IMG/VR virus record: IMGVR_UViG_3300045999_007964
Coordinates: 1 to 42,547 of that record
Origin: a virus
Reading direction: 5' to 3' (one strand)
Length of the DNA: 42,547 nucleotides
Within the stretch, counting starts at the first letter, position 1. The number at the start of each line of letters is the position of its first letter. A program made the position numbers and the translations under genes. Below the pieces are notes generated by a model. That model searched no databases. It was given only the letters and a program-made list of their open reading frames with translations, and had not been told where the DNA came from. Shown one piece after another: positions 35,908 to 42,505 of this stretch.

Positions 35908-36141
35908 ATGGAAACAGCATATGTAATAACATTTGTCACGATGTTCACATTGCTCTTTTTTATGGTAGGAGGTATAATTGGATGGTTAACCTACAGGCAT
36001 TTGTTGGAATCAAGACCTCCATATTTGCATCCAGAGTTTTTTGATGAAAATGGGCAGGTGATACCTGACGAAATAGTATCTGTACGATTTGAAAATAGCG
36101 ATTACGATTATGACTACGACGAAGACGAGGAAGAAGAGTGA
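35908..36141 (+). CDS. Membrane-anchored protein with acidic tail, paralogue of 2845-3135
   Basis: 77 residues. Shine-Dalgarno GGAGAAGGA. One span (VITFVTMFTLLFFMVGGIIG), then YLHPEFFDENGQ, IVSVRFEN and the tail YDYDYDEDEEEE. Same order of span, HPE, V-x-V/F strand and acidic end as the protein at 2845. The acidic codons overlap the start of the next gene, which reads them as basic residues. Confidence 0.7.
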   Translation: METAYVITFVTMFTLLFFMVGGIIGWLTYRHLLESRPPYLHPEFFDENGQVIPDEIVSVRFENSDYDYDYDEDEEEE

Positions 36142-36676
36142 AGATAGTATTGAATCTCTTCCAATAAACCCTTTTATTTTTGAGATTTTAGAACTTGCTT
36201 CAAAGCAGAGATCTAATGCTAAGAAAGTTGAAGTTCTCAAAACTTATGAGAATGATGCACTAAAGACTATTTTTATTTGGAACTTTGATGAGAGTGTTAT
36301 CTCACTTCTTCCTCCAGGAGAAGTTCCTTATGGTGATGTGAAAGATCAAAATGTTTATTCTGGAACTCTTTCCGATAATCTTTCCCGTGAAGCAATGGGA
36401 GGAGAGTCTGCCACTGTTCAAGATCTTCAAGGAAGAGGACGTACTTCACTTCGTAAGGAGTATCAAAATCTCTATCATTATGTGAAAGGTGGTAATAATA
36501 ACCTTTCAACTATTCGTAGGGAGATGATGTTTATCAATCTTCTTCAGGGACTTCACCCTAAAGAAGCAGAAGTGTTAGTCCTAACTAAAGACAAGAACCT
36601 TACAAATAAATACAAAGTATCTTTTGAAAATGTCAAAGAAGCCTATCCTGAAATTACTTGGGGTGGTCGTTCATGA
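36110..36676 (+). CDS. Conserved-type phage hypothetical protein
   Basis: 188 residues from ATG 36110, overlapping the previous gene by 32 bases; no downstream start fits before the core. Core reads PFIFEILELASKQRSNAKKV, ALKTIFIWNFDESVISLLPP, then a Ser/Gly-rich loop and helical LSTIRREMMFINLLQGLHPK, KEAEVLVLTKDKNLTNKYKV. Size and style match a T4-like cyanophage protein of unknown function with a DNA-metabolism neighbourhood. No catalytic motif visible. Confidence 0.7.
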   Translation: MTTTKTRKKSEDSIESLPINPFIFEILELASKQRSNAKKVEVLKTYENDALKTIFIWNFDESVISLLPPGEVPYGDVKDQNVYSGTLSDNLSREAMGGESATVQDLQGRGRTSLRKEYQNLYHYVKGGNNNLSTIRREMMFINLLQGLHPKEAEVLVLTKDKNLTNKYKVSFENVKEAYPEITWGGRS

Positions 36677-37011
36677 CAACAGCAGTAGGAGAAAAAAAGA
36701 AAATGGCAGAAAATAAAACCAAAATCAATAAAGTTCTGCCACACGAATATGGGTGCGAAATTCTTCTGGAAAGAACTACTTTAGAAAAAGCAAAAGACTC
36801 TTCATTTCCAAGTGATGCATATTTGATTTGGTATGTTGTGGATGAAGAAGAACATATTGATCTTACTCGCTGTGCAAAAAGAGTAAATCTTTTTGACATG
36901 TATTATGACAAATATGGTCCAGGTTCAGTACGAAAAATTGATTTTGGATATGGAAGAGTGAATCCCAAACTTTGGGGTTATAAGCAACCGGAGAAAAAGA
37001 AAAGAAAATGA
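36673..37011 (+). CDS. Hypothetical 112-residue protein
   Basis: Starts at the ATGA overlapping the upstream stop. Lys-rich at both ends (GEKKKMAENKTKINK; EKKKRK) with a folded centre (AYLIWYVVDEEEHIDLTRCA, FDMYYDKYGPGSVRKIDFGY). Function unknown. Confidence 0.65.
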   Translation: MTTAVGEKKKMAENKTKINKVLPHEYGCEILLERTTLEKAKDSSFPSDAYLIWYVVDEEEHIDLTRCAKRVNLFDMYYDKYGPGSVRKIDFGYGRVNPKLWGYKQPEKKKRK

Positions 37012-37220
37012 GTGCAGGATTTGGTGGGTCTCCCAATGAAAACCGAATTGGTAAAGACGCAAAAATTACAATTGATTTAGATAATATTGATCAGGTCATT
37101 AAACAATATAAAAAAATTAAAAAATATCAAAAGTCATCTCTGTTCGCTATCAAAACAATGGACGGCACAGAAGACATTGTGAGTTCATTGATAAAGGAAG
37201 CGGAGGAAAATCCACTGTAA
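37008..37220 (+). CDS. Hypothetical 70-residue protein
   Basis: ATGA overlap. AKITIDLDNIDQVIKQYKKI looks strand-helix; C-terminal acidic helix. Ends two bases before speD, so it is likely translated with it. Confidence 0.62.
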   Translation: MSAGFGGSPNENRIGKDAKITIDLDNIDQVIKQYKKIKKYQKSSLFAIKTMDGTEDIVSSLIKEAEENPL

Positions 37221-37221
37221 A

Positions 37222-37548
37222 ATGGGAAAGCATTATCTACTTAATTTGTATGGATGCTCGTTTGTTCTTTTGGACGACGAGCGTTGTCTTATAGACTTAT
37301 TAGAAAACGCAGCAGTTGCAAGCGGTGCCACTGTGGTTCAAACTATCTCAAAAAAGTTTGAACCACAAGGTGTCACTGTAATTTGTTTGCTGTCTGAAAG
37401 TCATATTAGCATTCATACTTGGCCTGAAGAAGGTAAAGCAGCAGTGGATGTTTATACTTGTGGTGATTGTAATCCAAAGATTGGATGCGATATGATTATT
37501 CATCAATTATATGCTCAAAATCATACCTTAAGTTATATTGAGCGTTAA
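37222..37548 (+). CDS. speD: S-adenosylmethionine decarboxylase proenzyme
   Basis: 108 residues, bacterial class 1B size. LSESHISIHTWPEEGKAAVD holds the self-cleavage site: the Ser after Glu becomes the pyruvoyl cofactor; YTCGDCNPK carries the catalytic Cys. Makes decarboxylated SAM for spermidine synthesis. A known cyanophage cargo gene; polyamines may help DNA packing. Confidence 0.96.
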   Translation: MGKHYLLNLYGCSFVLLDDERCLIDLLENAAVASGATVVQTISKKFEPQGVTVICLLSESHISIHTWPEEGKAAVDVYTCGDCNPKIGCDMIIHQLYAQNHTLSYIER

Positions 37549-37555
37549 CTAAATA
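37549..37555 (+). promoter_or_regulatory. Possible late promoter CTAAATA
   Basis: CTAAATA just behind the speD stop, 20 bases before the ATG at 37576. Confidence 0.45.
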
Positions 37556-37575
37556 CACTATATCTGGAGAAGTAT

Positions 37576-37893
37576 ATGCTCTCTACTCAATATCGTCTTC
37601 GCCTTGAAGCAATCTGTGAAAGAATTGTAAAAGGTGAATCTGTAGAGTTGAGTGAAATGATTTGGGCAGAAAAAATTGCCAAATCAAATCGTTCAGCAGC
37701 AACTATTCTAAGACAAGCAAGACGCCGTGCAGCTAATCCTGACATGCAGGAGGGCAGTCTTGATGACTTTATGAACGCATTAGATTTGGGAGATCCAGAT
37801 CCATCTAATCATAGAACAAGATTTAATGGTGCTGATGATATTATAGACTTCTTTACTGGAGACAAACCAGAAGATTGGAGACAAAGAGATTAA
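37576..37893 (+). CDS. Hypothetical 105-residue protein
   Basis: Shine-Dalgarno GGAGAAG. Two parts: helical N-terminus (QYRLRLEAICERIVKGESVE, NRSAATILRQARRRAANP) and an acidic C-terminus (SLDDFMNALDLGDPDPSNHR, DDIIDFFTGDKPEDW). The pattern could be a DNA-contacting helix plus an acidic interaction region. Family unknown. Confidence 0.65.
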   Translation: MLSTQYRLRLEAICERIVKGESVELSEMIWAEKIAKSNRSAATILRQARRRAANPDMQEGSLDDFMNALDLGDPDPSNHRTRFNGADDIIDFFTGDKPEDWRQRD

Positions 37894-37894
37894 A

Positions 37895-37920
37895 CTGTAT
37901 CATATTATACAGAAGTTTTT
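37895..37920 (+). terminator. Weak terminator before the riboswitch promoter
   Basis: CTGTAT-CATATT-ATACAG and, three bases later, TTTTT. The end of the T-run is the first base pair of the next -35 box (TTGCAT). Confidence 0.55.
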
Positions 37921-37947
37921 GCATAACTATACTAACAGGTCTATAAT
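37919..37947 (+). promoter_or_regulatory. Promoter of the glutamine riboswitch unit
   Basis: TTGCAT (37919-37924), 17 bases, TATAAT (37942-37947), about seven bases before the riboswitch. Confidence 0.8.
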
Positions 37948-37953
37948 GACCTT

Positions 37954-38050
37954 ACGTTCATCCCTCTGGGACGGAAGTAAGCCGACGCGGAACGGATCGT
38001 TCATTCGCTATTCGCAAATAGCGAACGCAAACGCCGACTGAAGGAACGCT
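37954..38050 (+). promoter_or_regulatory. Glutamine riboswitch (glnA / Downstream-peptide type)
   Basis: P1 CGTTC (37955-37959) pairs GAACG (38044-38048); a small TCCC/GGGA helix follows; then the conserved GGGACGGAAGTAAG (37968-37981) and, near the end, CTGAAGGAACGC, which are the ligand-binding segments of the glnA/Downstream-peptide class. Between them lies an expansion containing a 9-bp hairpin TTCGCTATT/AATAGCGAA (38004-38025) and a direct repeat GCCGAC. Known members sense L-glutamine and control nitrogen genes. The peptide gene starts 31 bases downstream with a Shine-Dalgarno AAGGAG, so translation control is plausible. Confidence 0.87.
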
Positions 38051-38080
38051 CTTTAACCTAAAAAACTAAGGAGAAACCTA

Positions 38081-38218
38081 ATGTCAAAAGTAGTTTATCG
38101 TGGAATCGAATATGATACTGAAAAGCGTATTGCATATCAACAACAGATGATGCAACAACCCCAACAATACAACGAAACCTATCGTGGTGTTAAGTTTGTA
38201 AAGGAGGGACATAAGTGA
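38081..38218 (+). CDS. Riboswitch-controlled DUF4278-like peptide
   Basis: 45 residues. Two YRG[IV] motifs, VVYRGIEYD (4-12) and ETYRGVKFV (33-41), flanking a Gln/Met-rich middle (YQQQMMQQPQQYN). YRGV-type repeats are the DUF4278 hallmark, found in small cyanobacterial proteins linked to PII nitrogen signalling, and short peptides are typical products behind this riboswitch class. Probably adjusts host nitrogen or amino-acid metabolism according to glutamine. Target is unknown. Confidence 0.75.
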   Translation: MSKVVYRGIEYDTEKRIAYQQQMMQQPQQYNETYRGVKFVKEGHK

Positions 38219-38316
38219 TGCAGAAACTTAACGTACTTCAACTCATTAAAGAGCAGAAGCAAAAAGAAGAGAGGCGTCGTAAGGCATCTCTTGCTACCCT
38301 GGTAGCAGCAAAATAA
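38218..38316 (+). CDS. 32-residue charged peptide, second gene of the riboswitch unit
   Basis: ATG overlaps the preceding TGA (TGATG) and has GGAGGG upstream. QKLNVLQLIKEQKQKEERRR then KASLATLVAAK is one amphipathic helix. Translationally coupled to the DUF4278-like peptide, so glutamine control should extend to it. Confidence 0.6.
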   Translation: MQKLNVLQLIKEQKQKEERRRKASLATLVAAK

Positions 38317-38320
38317 TTTA

Positions 38321-38349
38321 GAGGAGTGCTTGACACTCCTCTTTTTTTT
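38321..38349 (+). terminator. Terminator containing the next -35 box
   Basis: GAGGAGTG-CTTGA-CACTCCTC (8-bp stem) and eight T. The loop and 3' arm carry TTGACA. Confidence 0.88.
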
Positions 38350-38358
38350 GTCTATAAT
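38330..38358 (+). promoter_or_regulatory. Promoter nested in the terminator
   Basis: TTGACA (38330-38335), 17 bases, TATAAT (38353-38358); both perfect. Start codon 22 bases downstream. Confidence 0.85.
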
Positions 38359-38380
38359 ACCTTTGTTGAGGTTGATAAAG

Positions 38381-38566
38381 ATGGATAGAGAAAAGCTTAA
38401 GCTAATTGTCAGAAACCTTGAGTCTCTGGTAGAATGCTTAAAGGCAGAGATTGAACCTGAAACTGAAACTCAAGTTAAAGATCCTGTCTATGAAGAGATT
38501 AAAACTTTTTTAACTGACTACGACGAAGTATTTTATGACGAGGAAGATGAATACGATGTACGATGA
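38381..38566 (+). CDS. Acidic 61-residue hypothetical protein
   Basis: Start at 38381 follows the promoter. KLKLIVRNLESLVECLKAEI is a likely helix, then an acidic tail (YDEVFYDEEDEYD). Overlaps thyX by 11 bases. Function unknown. Confidence 0.65.
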   Translation: MDREKLKLIVRNLESLVECLKAEIEPETETQVKDPVYEEIKTFLTDYDEVFYDEEDEYDVR

Positions 38567-39266
38567 TTTTGAGTTTATGAAACCAGAAGTAAAACTCATC
38601 AGTGTTACTCCAGATGCAGAAAAGCACATGGCATATTGTGCTCGCGTAAGTAATCCTGCTAATCAAGAAAATGAGAAGTTCTCTGGTCTTCTCAAGTATT
38701 GTATTCAACATCAACACTGGAGCATCTTTGAACAAGCTTCAATGACTGTTGAGATCAATACTACAAGAGGTATCGCAGCTCAAATTCTTCGCCATCGTTC
38801 GTTTACATATCAAGAATTTTCGCAACGATATGCTGATACAAATCTCTTGAATAAAACCATTCCTCTTCCTGAACTGCGTCGTCAGGACACTAAGAATCGT
38901 CAGAACAGTATTGATGACATTCCTGATTATTTGAAACTGACCCTGACAGAAGACATCCGTGTTCATTTTGAGAGTGCTCTACGCCTCTACAACCGCCTCC
39001 TGGACAAGGGTGTGGCAAAGGAGTGCGCAAGGTTCGTACTGCCCCTGGCAACGCCCACACGCCTCTATATGACCGGTTCTGTGCGGTCGTGGATCCATTA
39101 CATTGATCTTCGCTCTGCACATGGTACACAGAAGGAACATATGGAAATTGCTGAACTTGTTCGTTGTATCTTTACTTGTCAGTTCCCTGCAGTATCTGAA
39201 GCACTTGGTTGGACTCGAGAGGGATGTTCAGATTGTATTGATCCCCCTTCTATTACTATTGAATAA
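38556..39266 (+). CDS. thyX: Flavin-dependent thymidylate synthase
   Basis: 236 residues (ATG 38547 is an alternative, nearer to GAGGAAG). The ThyX signature is present as RHRSFTYQEFSQRY (about 80-93); AYCARVSNP, EFNTTR-like EINTTRGIAAQILRH and SWIHYIDLRSAHGTQKEHME supply FAD and dUMP contacts. Makes dTMP using FAD and methylene-THF. Bases about 38985-39100 are more GC-rich than their surroundings, hinting at a recombined segment. Confidence 0.95.
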   Translation: MYDDFEFMKPEVKLISVTPDAEKHMAYCARVSNPANQENEKFSGLLKYCIQHQHWSIFEQASMTVEINTTRGIAAQILRHRSFTYQEFSQRYADTNLLNKTIPLPELRRQDTKNRQNSIDDIPDYLKLTLTEDIRVHFESALRLYNRLLDKGVAKECARFVLPLATPTRLYMTGSVRSWIHYIDLRSAHGTQKEHMEIAELVRCIFTCQFPAVSEALGWTREGCSDCIDPPSITIE

Positions 39267-39269
39267 ATA
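39262..39269 (+). promoter_or_regulatory. Possible late promoter AATAAATA
   Basis: Overlaps the thyX stop; 26 bases before the TTG start at 39296, the same spacing as the perfect octamers elsewhere. Confidence 0.5.
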
Positions 39270-39295
39270 TCCTTACATACTATGGAGGCATAAAT

Positions 39296-39544
39296 TTGGC
39301 AACTTACCCCGTTATCAATAAACAAACTGGTGAACAGAAAGAAGTAACAATGTCTGTTACTGAATGGGACCAGTGGAAAGAAGATAACCCAGATTGGACA
39401 AGGGATTGGAGTGATCCATCTACTTGTCCATCAGCAGGAGAGGTTGGTGAAGTCTATGATAGACTTAAGAAATCTCATCCAGGATGGAATGATGTTCTTC
39501 GCGCAGCATCAAAAGCACCAGGTTCAAAAGTAAAACCTATTTAA
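39296..39544 (+). CDS. Hypothetical 82-residue protein, TTG start
   Basis: TTG start supported by GGAGG (39284-39288) seven bases upstream; no ATG fits. ATYPVINKQTGEQKEVTMSV, TEWDQWKEDNPDWTRDWSDP and STCPSAGEVGEVYDRL; Trp-rich, single Cys. Its position before phoH is common in cyanomyoviruses. Function unknown. Confidence 0.72.
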   Translation: MATYPVINKQTGEQKEVTMSVTEWDQWKEDNPDWTRDWSDPSTCPSAGEVGEVYDRLKKSHPGWNDVLRAASKAPGSKVKPI

Positions 39545-39554
39545 TTAACTTTAT

Positions 39555-40310
39555 ATGGCAAGAAGGAAAAGAGTAGACGATCAACCAATTGGCGTTGGAA
39601 TGACTGCAAAGCAAATGAAACGCAAGAAACCAATTGGTCTTGATTTGATGAGAGATATTGAACCTCTTACAGACAATCAAAAACTTTTATACGAAGCATA
39701 CGAAAAGAATCAAAACATTGTTGCTTACGGATGTGCAGGAACTGGTAAAACGTTTATCACTCTTTATAATGCACTTCAAGATGTCCTTGATGAAAGGACT
39801 CCTTACGAAAAAATTTATATCGTTAGGTCTCTTGTCGCTACTCGTGAAATTGGTTTTCTTCCTGGCGATCATGAGGATAAGTCCTCACTTTATCAAATTC
39901 CCTATAAGAATATGGTAAAGTACATGTTCCAAATGCCAACAGATGCAGACTTTGAGATGCTCTATGGAAACCTCAAAACTCAAGGAACGATTAGTTTTTG
40001 GAGCACTTCTTTTATTCGCGGAACTACTCTGGACAATGCAATCATTATTGTAGATGAATTCCAGAACTTGAACTATCATGAACTTGATAGTATCATTACT
40101 CGTGTTGGTGAGAATAGTAAAATCATGTTCTGTGGTGATGCTACTCAAACTGACCTGATCAAAACAAATGAAAGGAATGGTATTATTGATTTCATGAAAG
40201 TACTTCGTATCATGCCTTCAATTGATATCATTGAATTTGGTGTAGATGATATTGTTCGTTCAGGTTTAGTCAAAGAGTACATTCTTGCAAAAATGGAAGT
40301 TGGTGTATGA
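39555..40310 (+). CDS. phoH: PhoH-like P-loop ATPase
   Basis: 251 residues. Walker A GCAGTGKT (about 59-66), Walker B IIIVDEFQNL, and IMFCGDATQTDL as sensor motif match PhoH/RhlB-type helicase-like ATPases. Common in cyanophages; role unclear, possibly RNA metabolism or phosphate stress. Overlaps the exonuclease by four bases. Confidence 0.95.
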   Translation: MARRKRVDDQPIGVGMTAKQMKRKKPIGLDLMRDIEPLTDNQKLLYEAYEKNQNIVAYGCAGTGKTFITLYNALQDVLDERTPYEKIYIVRSLVATREIGFLPGDHEDKSSLYQIPYKNMVKYMFQMPTDADFEMLYGNLKTQGTISFWSTSFIRGTTLDNAIIIVDEFQNLNYHELDSIITRVGENSKIMFCGDATQTDLIKTNERNGIIDFMKVLRIMPSIDIIEFGVDDIVRSGLVKEYILAKMEVGV

Positions 40311-40987
40311 CCTTTAATCATTGTAATTTTTTAGGTGATCTTGAACTAGAAAAGAAAGAAACAAATGGCATCCGCTTGTACAATCTTCCTGATGGTCAGT
40401 GGGTGCCTTCTATCACATCAGTAACCTCTTTCTACAATCGACAGATCTTTGTTGAGTGGAGAAAGAGAGTTGGTGAAGAAAAAGCAAATGCGATCACAAG
40501 AAAAGCAACTGCAAGAGGAACTGATTTCCACCAAGTCTGTCAAGACTATTTGGAAAACAAGGAACTAAACTGGAATGATTATCAACCCCTGACAAAGTTC
40601 ATGTATGTTCATGCAAAACCTTATCTTGATAAAATAAATAATATTCATGCAATTGAAAGAACTCTCTACTCAGAATATCTTGGACTTGCTGGACGAGTTG
40701 ATTGTATTGCCGAGTACGAAGGAGAGTTAGCAGTTATTGACTTTAAGACTTCAGATAAAATTAAACCAGAAGAATGGATTGAAAACTATTTTGTTCAAGA
40801 GACATTCTACGCTGCAGCATATTACGAACTCACTGGTCAGGTTGTTAAAAAACTCATCACACTAATGGTTACTCCTAACGGTGAAGTCAAAGTATTTGAC
40901 AAAAGGAACAAAGACGATTATATTAGACTATTAGTTCGTTATATCAAAGAATTTGTACATCACAATATTAGGCCAGATGGAGAATGA
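40307..40987 (+). CDS. PD-(D/E)XK exonuclease
   Basis: 226 residues. ARGTDFHQVCQDY (GxxxH motif), LAGRVDCIAEYEGELAVIDF with catalytic Asp and DFKTSDK (D-x-K), and ETFYAAAYYELTG (Gln/Tyr motif) match the RecB/MGME1-like nuclease family. Likely degrades single-stranded ends during replication or recombination. Lies between phoH and gp33, as in related phages. Confidence 0.87.
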   Translation: MTFNHCNFLGDLELEKKETNGIRLYNLPDGQWVPSITSVTSFYNRQIFVEWRKRVGEEKANAITRKATARGTDFHQVCQDYLENKELNWNDYQPLTKFMYVHAKPYLDKINNIHAIERTLYSEYLGLAGRVDCIAEYEGELAVIDFKTSDKIKPEEWIENYFVQETFYAAAYYELTGQVVKKLITLMVTPNGEVKVFDKRNKDDYIRLLVRYIKEFVHHNIRPDGE

Positions 40988-41234
40988 ATTAGAGAAAGCA
41001 TTAGAGAATAAGTTCTTTTGTCCATCACGTTTTGCACAAGAGATTGAAAACCTTGTGCAAGTAAACGTGGAGATGAATTATATTGATGCAATTATCTATT
41101 TCTGCGAACAGAACAACATTGACTTGGAATCAGTTCCAAAACTCATCTCAAAACCTTTGAAAGAAAAGATTAAGTATGAAGCAATGGAACTAAACTTTCT
41201 GAAGAAAACTTCCCGTGCTAAATTGATTTTTTAA
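40977..41234 (+). CDS. 33: Late transcription coactivator gp33-like
   Basis: 85 residues. ENKFFCPSRFAQEIENLVQV, NYIDAIIYFCEQNNIDLESV and PKLISKPLKEKIKYEAMELN match cyanophage gp33. T4 gp33 links RNA polymerase flap to the sliding clamp and enables transcription from TATAAATA promoters like those in this window. Immediately upstream of gp59 as expected. Confidence 0.82.
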   Translation: MENELEKALENKFFCPSRFAQEIENLVQVNVEMNYIDAIIYFCEQNNIDLESVPKLISKPLKEKIKYEAMELNFLKKTSRAKLIF

Positions 41235-41533
41235 TGATGCCGTTTGATTTTTCTTCATTAAATGAATGTTTTAGTGTTCTTGGACCTGAAATCATTGATA
41301 TTGATATTTCCGATAACAATGTTCCTTTTTATGAATCAATAAAAGAACAGCAGCATCAATGGTATTTGAAAAATAAAGAAAGGTTGAAGAAAAAAGCAAC
41401 ACAATATTTAAATGAAAATCGTGATGAAGTTAACCGCAAGCGAAGAGAAGCGAGAAACACTGAACCGTATAGGAGCTACTACCTCGCACGTCAGCGGGAG
41501 AGAAGGAGGAATTCTAAAGGTGCAGCCGTTTGA
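41234..41533 (+). CDS. Basic hypothetical protein
   Basis: 99 residues (Met at 41234 or 41237). Acidic first third (EIIDIDISDNNVPFYESIKE), then a long basic coil (WYLKNKERLKKKATQYLNEN, RKRREARNTEPY, RQRERRRNSKG). Inserted between gp33 and gp59, overlapping gp59 by 14 bases. The repeat-like K/R helix resembles DNA-binding tails of homing-type or HNH-associated proteins, but no catalytic part is present. Confidence 0.6.
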   Translation: MMPFDFSSLNECFSVLGPEIIDIDISDNNVPFYESIKEQQHQWYLKNKERLKKKATQYLNENRDEVNRKRREARNTEPYRSYYLARQRERRRNSKGAAV

Positions 41534-42116
41534 TGCGTATCGTGAATATCTTGCTCTAAAAAACCACTTCACAAAAGATAGTTATGATTATCATAAGTAC
41601 TGTGGAAAAAGTAGAGCAACAGTTCAGTCTTTCTACAAACGTAAGGATCGTTTCTGGTTTGAAAAGATTTCAAGACAGAAAACTGATCAAGAAGTTGTAG
41701 AATTTTTTGTCGCTAATTTTGTTTCTTGTCCTGATCCAGAAACACTTTGGATTGGAGAAATGATGAAAGACGGAGAGGCAAGATATCAAACCTGGCAAAA
41801 GAAAATACAATCACTTTCATATGTCTTCAAAGAAGAAAGTCAATCTTTATTTGAAGAAAATAAATTTGAGGATGTCTTTAAGTGTTCAAAGGGACATCCT
41901 GTTCTACTTAAAAAGTTTTTAAGTGGTAAAGTATCATTGGAAACAATGGTTCTTTTTGATAAGATCTTTGCATACTCAAAGAACTTTGATAAGAAACTTC
42001 AAGACCCGGTGTGGCAAACCGTAAGTCGTCGGATTAAAAAATATAATCCGTTTCTAAATATTGATGTATTTCGTTTTCGTAAAATCTTGAAAGAAATTAT
42101 TTTGGAGGGTCAATGA
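41520..42116 (+). CDS. 59: DNA helicase loader gp59
   Basis: 198 residues with GTG start at 41520, chosen because AAGGAGGA (41503-41510) is nine bases upstream and homology starts at VQPFDAYREYLALKNHF. SYDYHKYCGKSRATVQSFYK and DRFWFEKISRQKTDQEVVEF are typical of gp59. It loads gp41 helicase on forks covered by gp32. Stop overlaps the next ATG. Confidence 0.88.
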   Translation: MQPFDAYREYLALKNHFTKDSYDYHKYCGKSRATVQSFYKRKDRFWFEKISRQKTDQEVVEFFVANFVSCPDPETLWIGEMMKDGEARYQTWQKKIQSLSYVFKEESQSLFEENKFEDVFKCSKGHPVLLKKFLSGKVSLETMVLFDKIFAYSKNFDKKLQDPVWQTVSRRIKKYNPFLNIDVFRFRKILKEIILEGQ

Positions 42117-42457
42117 GTTTCTTTAGTTCCGAAGTCGTCCGTGCAGAAATGACGGAAATCGCAGAACTTCAAGAACAAATTTACAACAATGTTTTTAAGT
42201 TTCCTTCTATGACAAAAGAAGAAAAACTTGAGCATGTTGAAGTTTTGGAAACTCTTTTGGAAAAACAAAAAGTTCTTTATACAAGAATGAGTTTGTCTGA
42301 TGATCCTGAAGCAAGGGAAATGAAAGAACGTATTGTTAGTTCTGCTATTATGATGGGTATGCCCCCTGGCACTGACATGAACATCATCTTGAACAACATG
42401 TCCAAGATGCTTGATGTGATGAAGAAGCAGATTGACAAAACGGGTTCAGACCTGTAG
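42113..42457 (+). CDS. DUF1825 family protein
   Basis: 114 residues, all-helical: MSFFSSEVVRAEMTEIAELQ, KFPSMTKEEKLEHVEVLETL, then MMGMPPGTDMNIILNNMSKM. Matches the DUF1825 family shared by cyanobacteria and cyanophages, usually next to gp32. Function not known. The promoter for gp32 lies over its last codons. Confidence 0.85.
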   Translation: MSFFSSEVVRAEMTEIAELQEQIYNNVFKFPSMTKEEKLEHVEVLETLLEKQKVLYTRMSLSDDPEAREMKERIVSSAIMMGMPPGTDMNIILNNMSKMLDVMKKQIDKTGSDL

Positions 42458-42460
42458 AAT
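42432..42460 (+). promoter_or_regulatory. gp32 promoter
   Basis: TTGACA (42432-42437), 17 bases, TAGAAT (42455-42460); leader of about 40 bases to the ATG. Confidence 0.75.
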
Positions 42461-42505
42461 AACGAAGTACACAAAAGCCAAATCCAACTAATACGGAGAA
42501 ATCTA

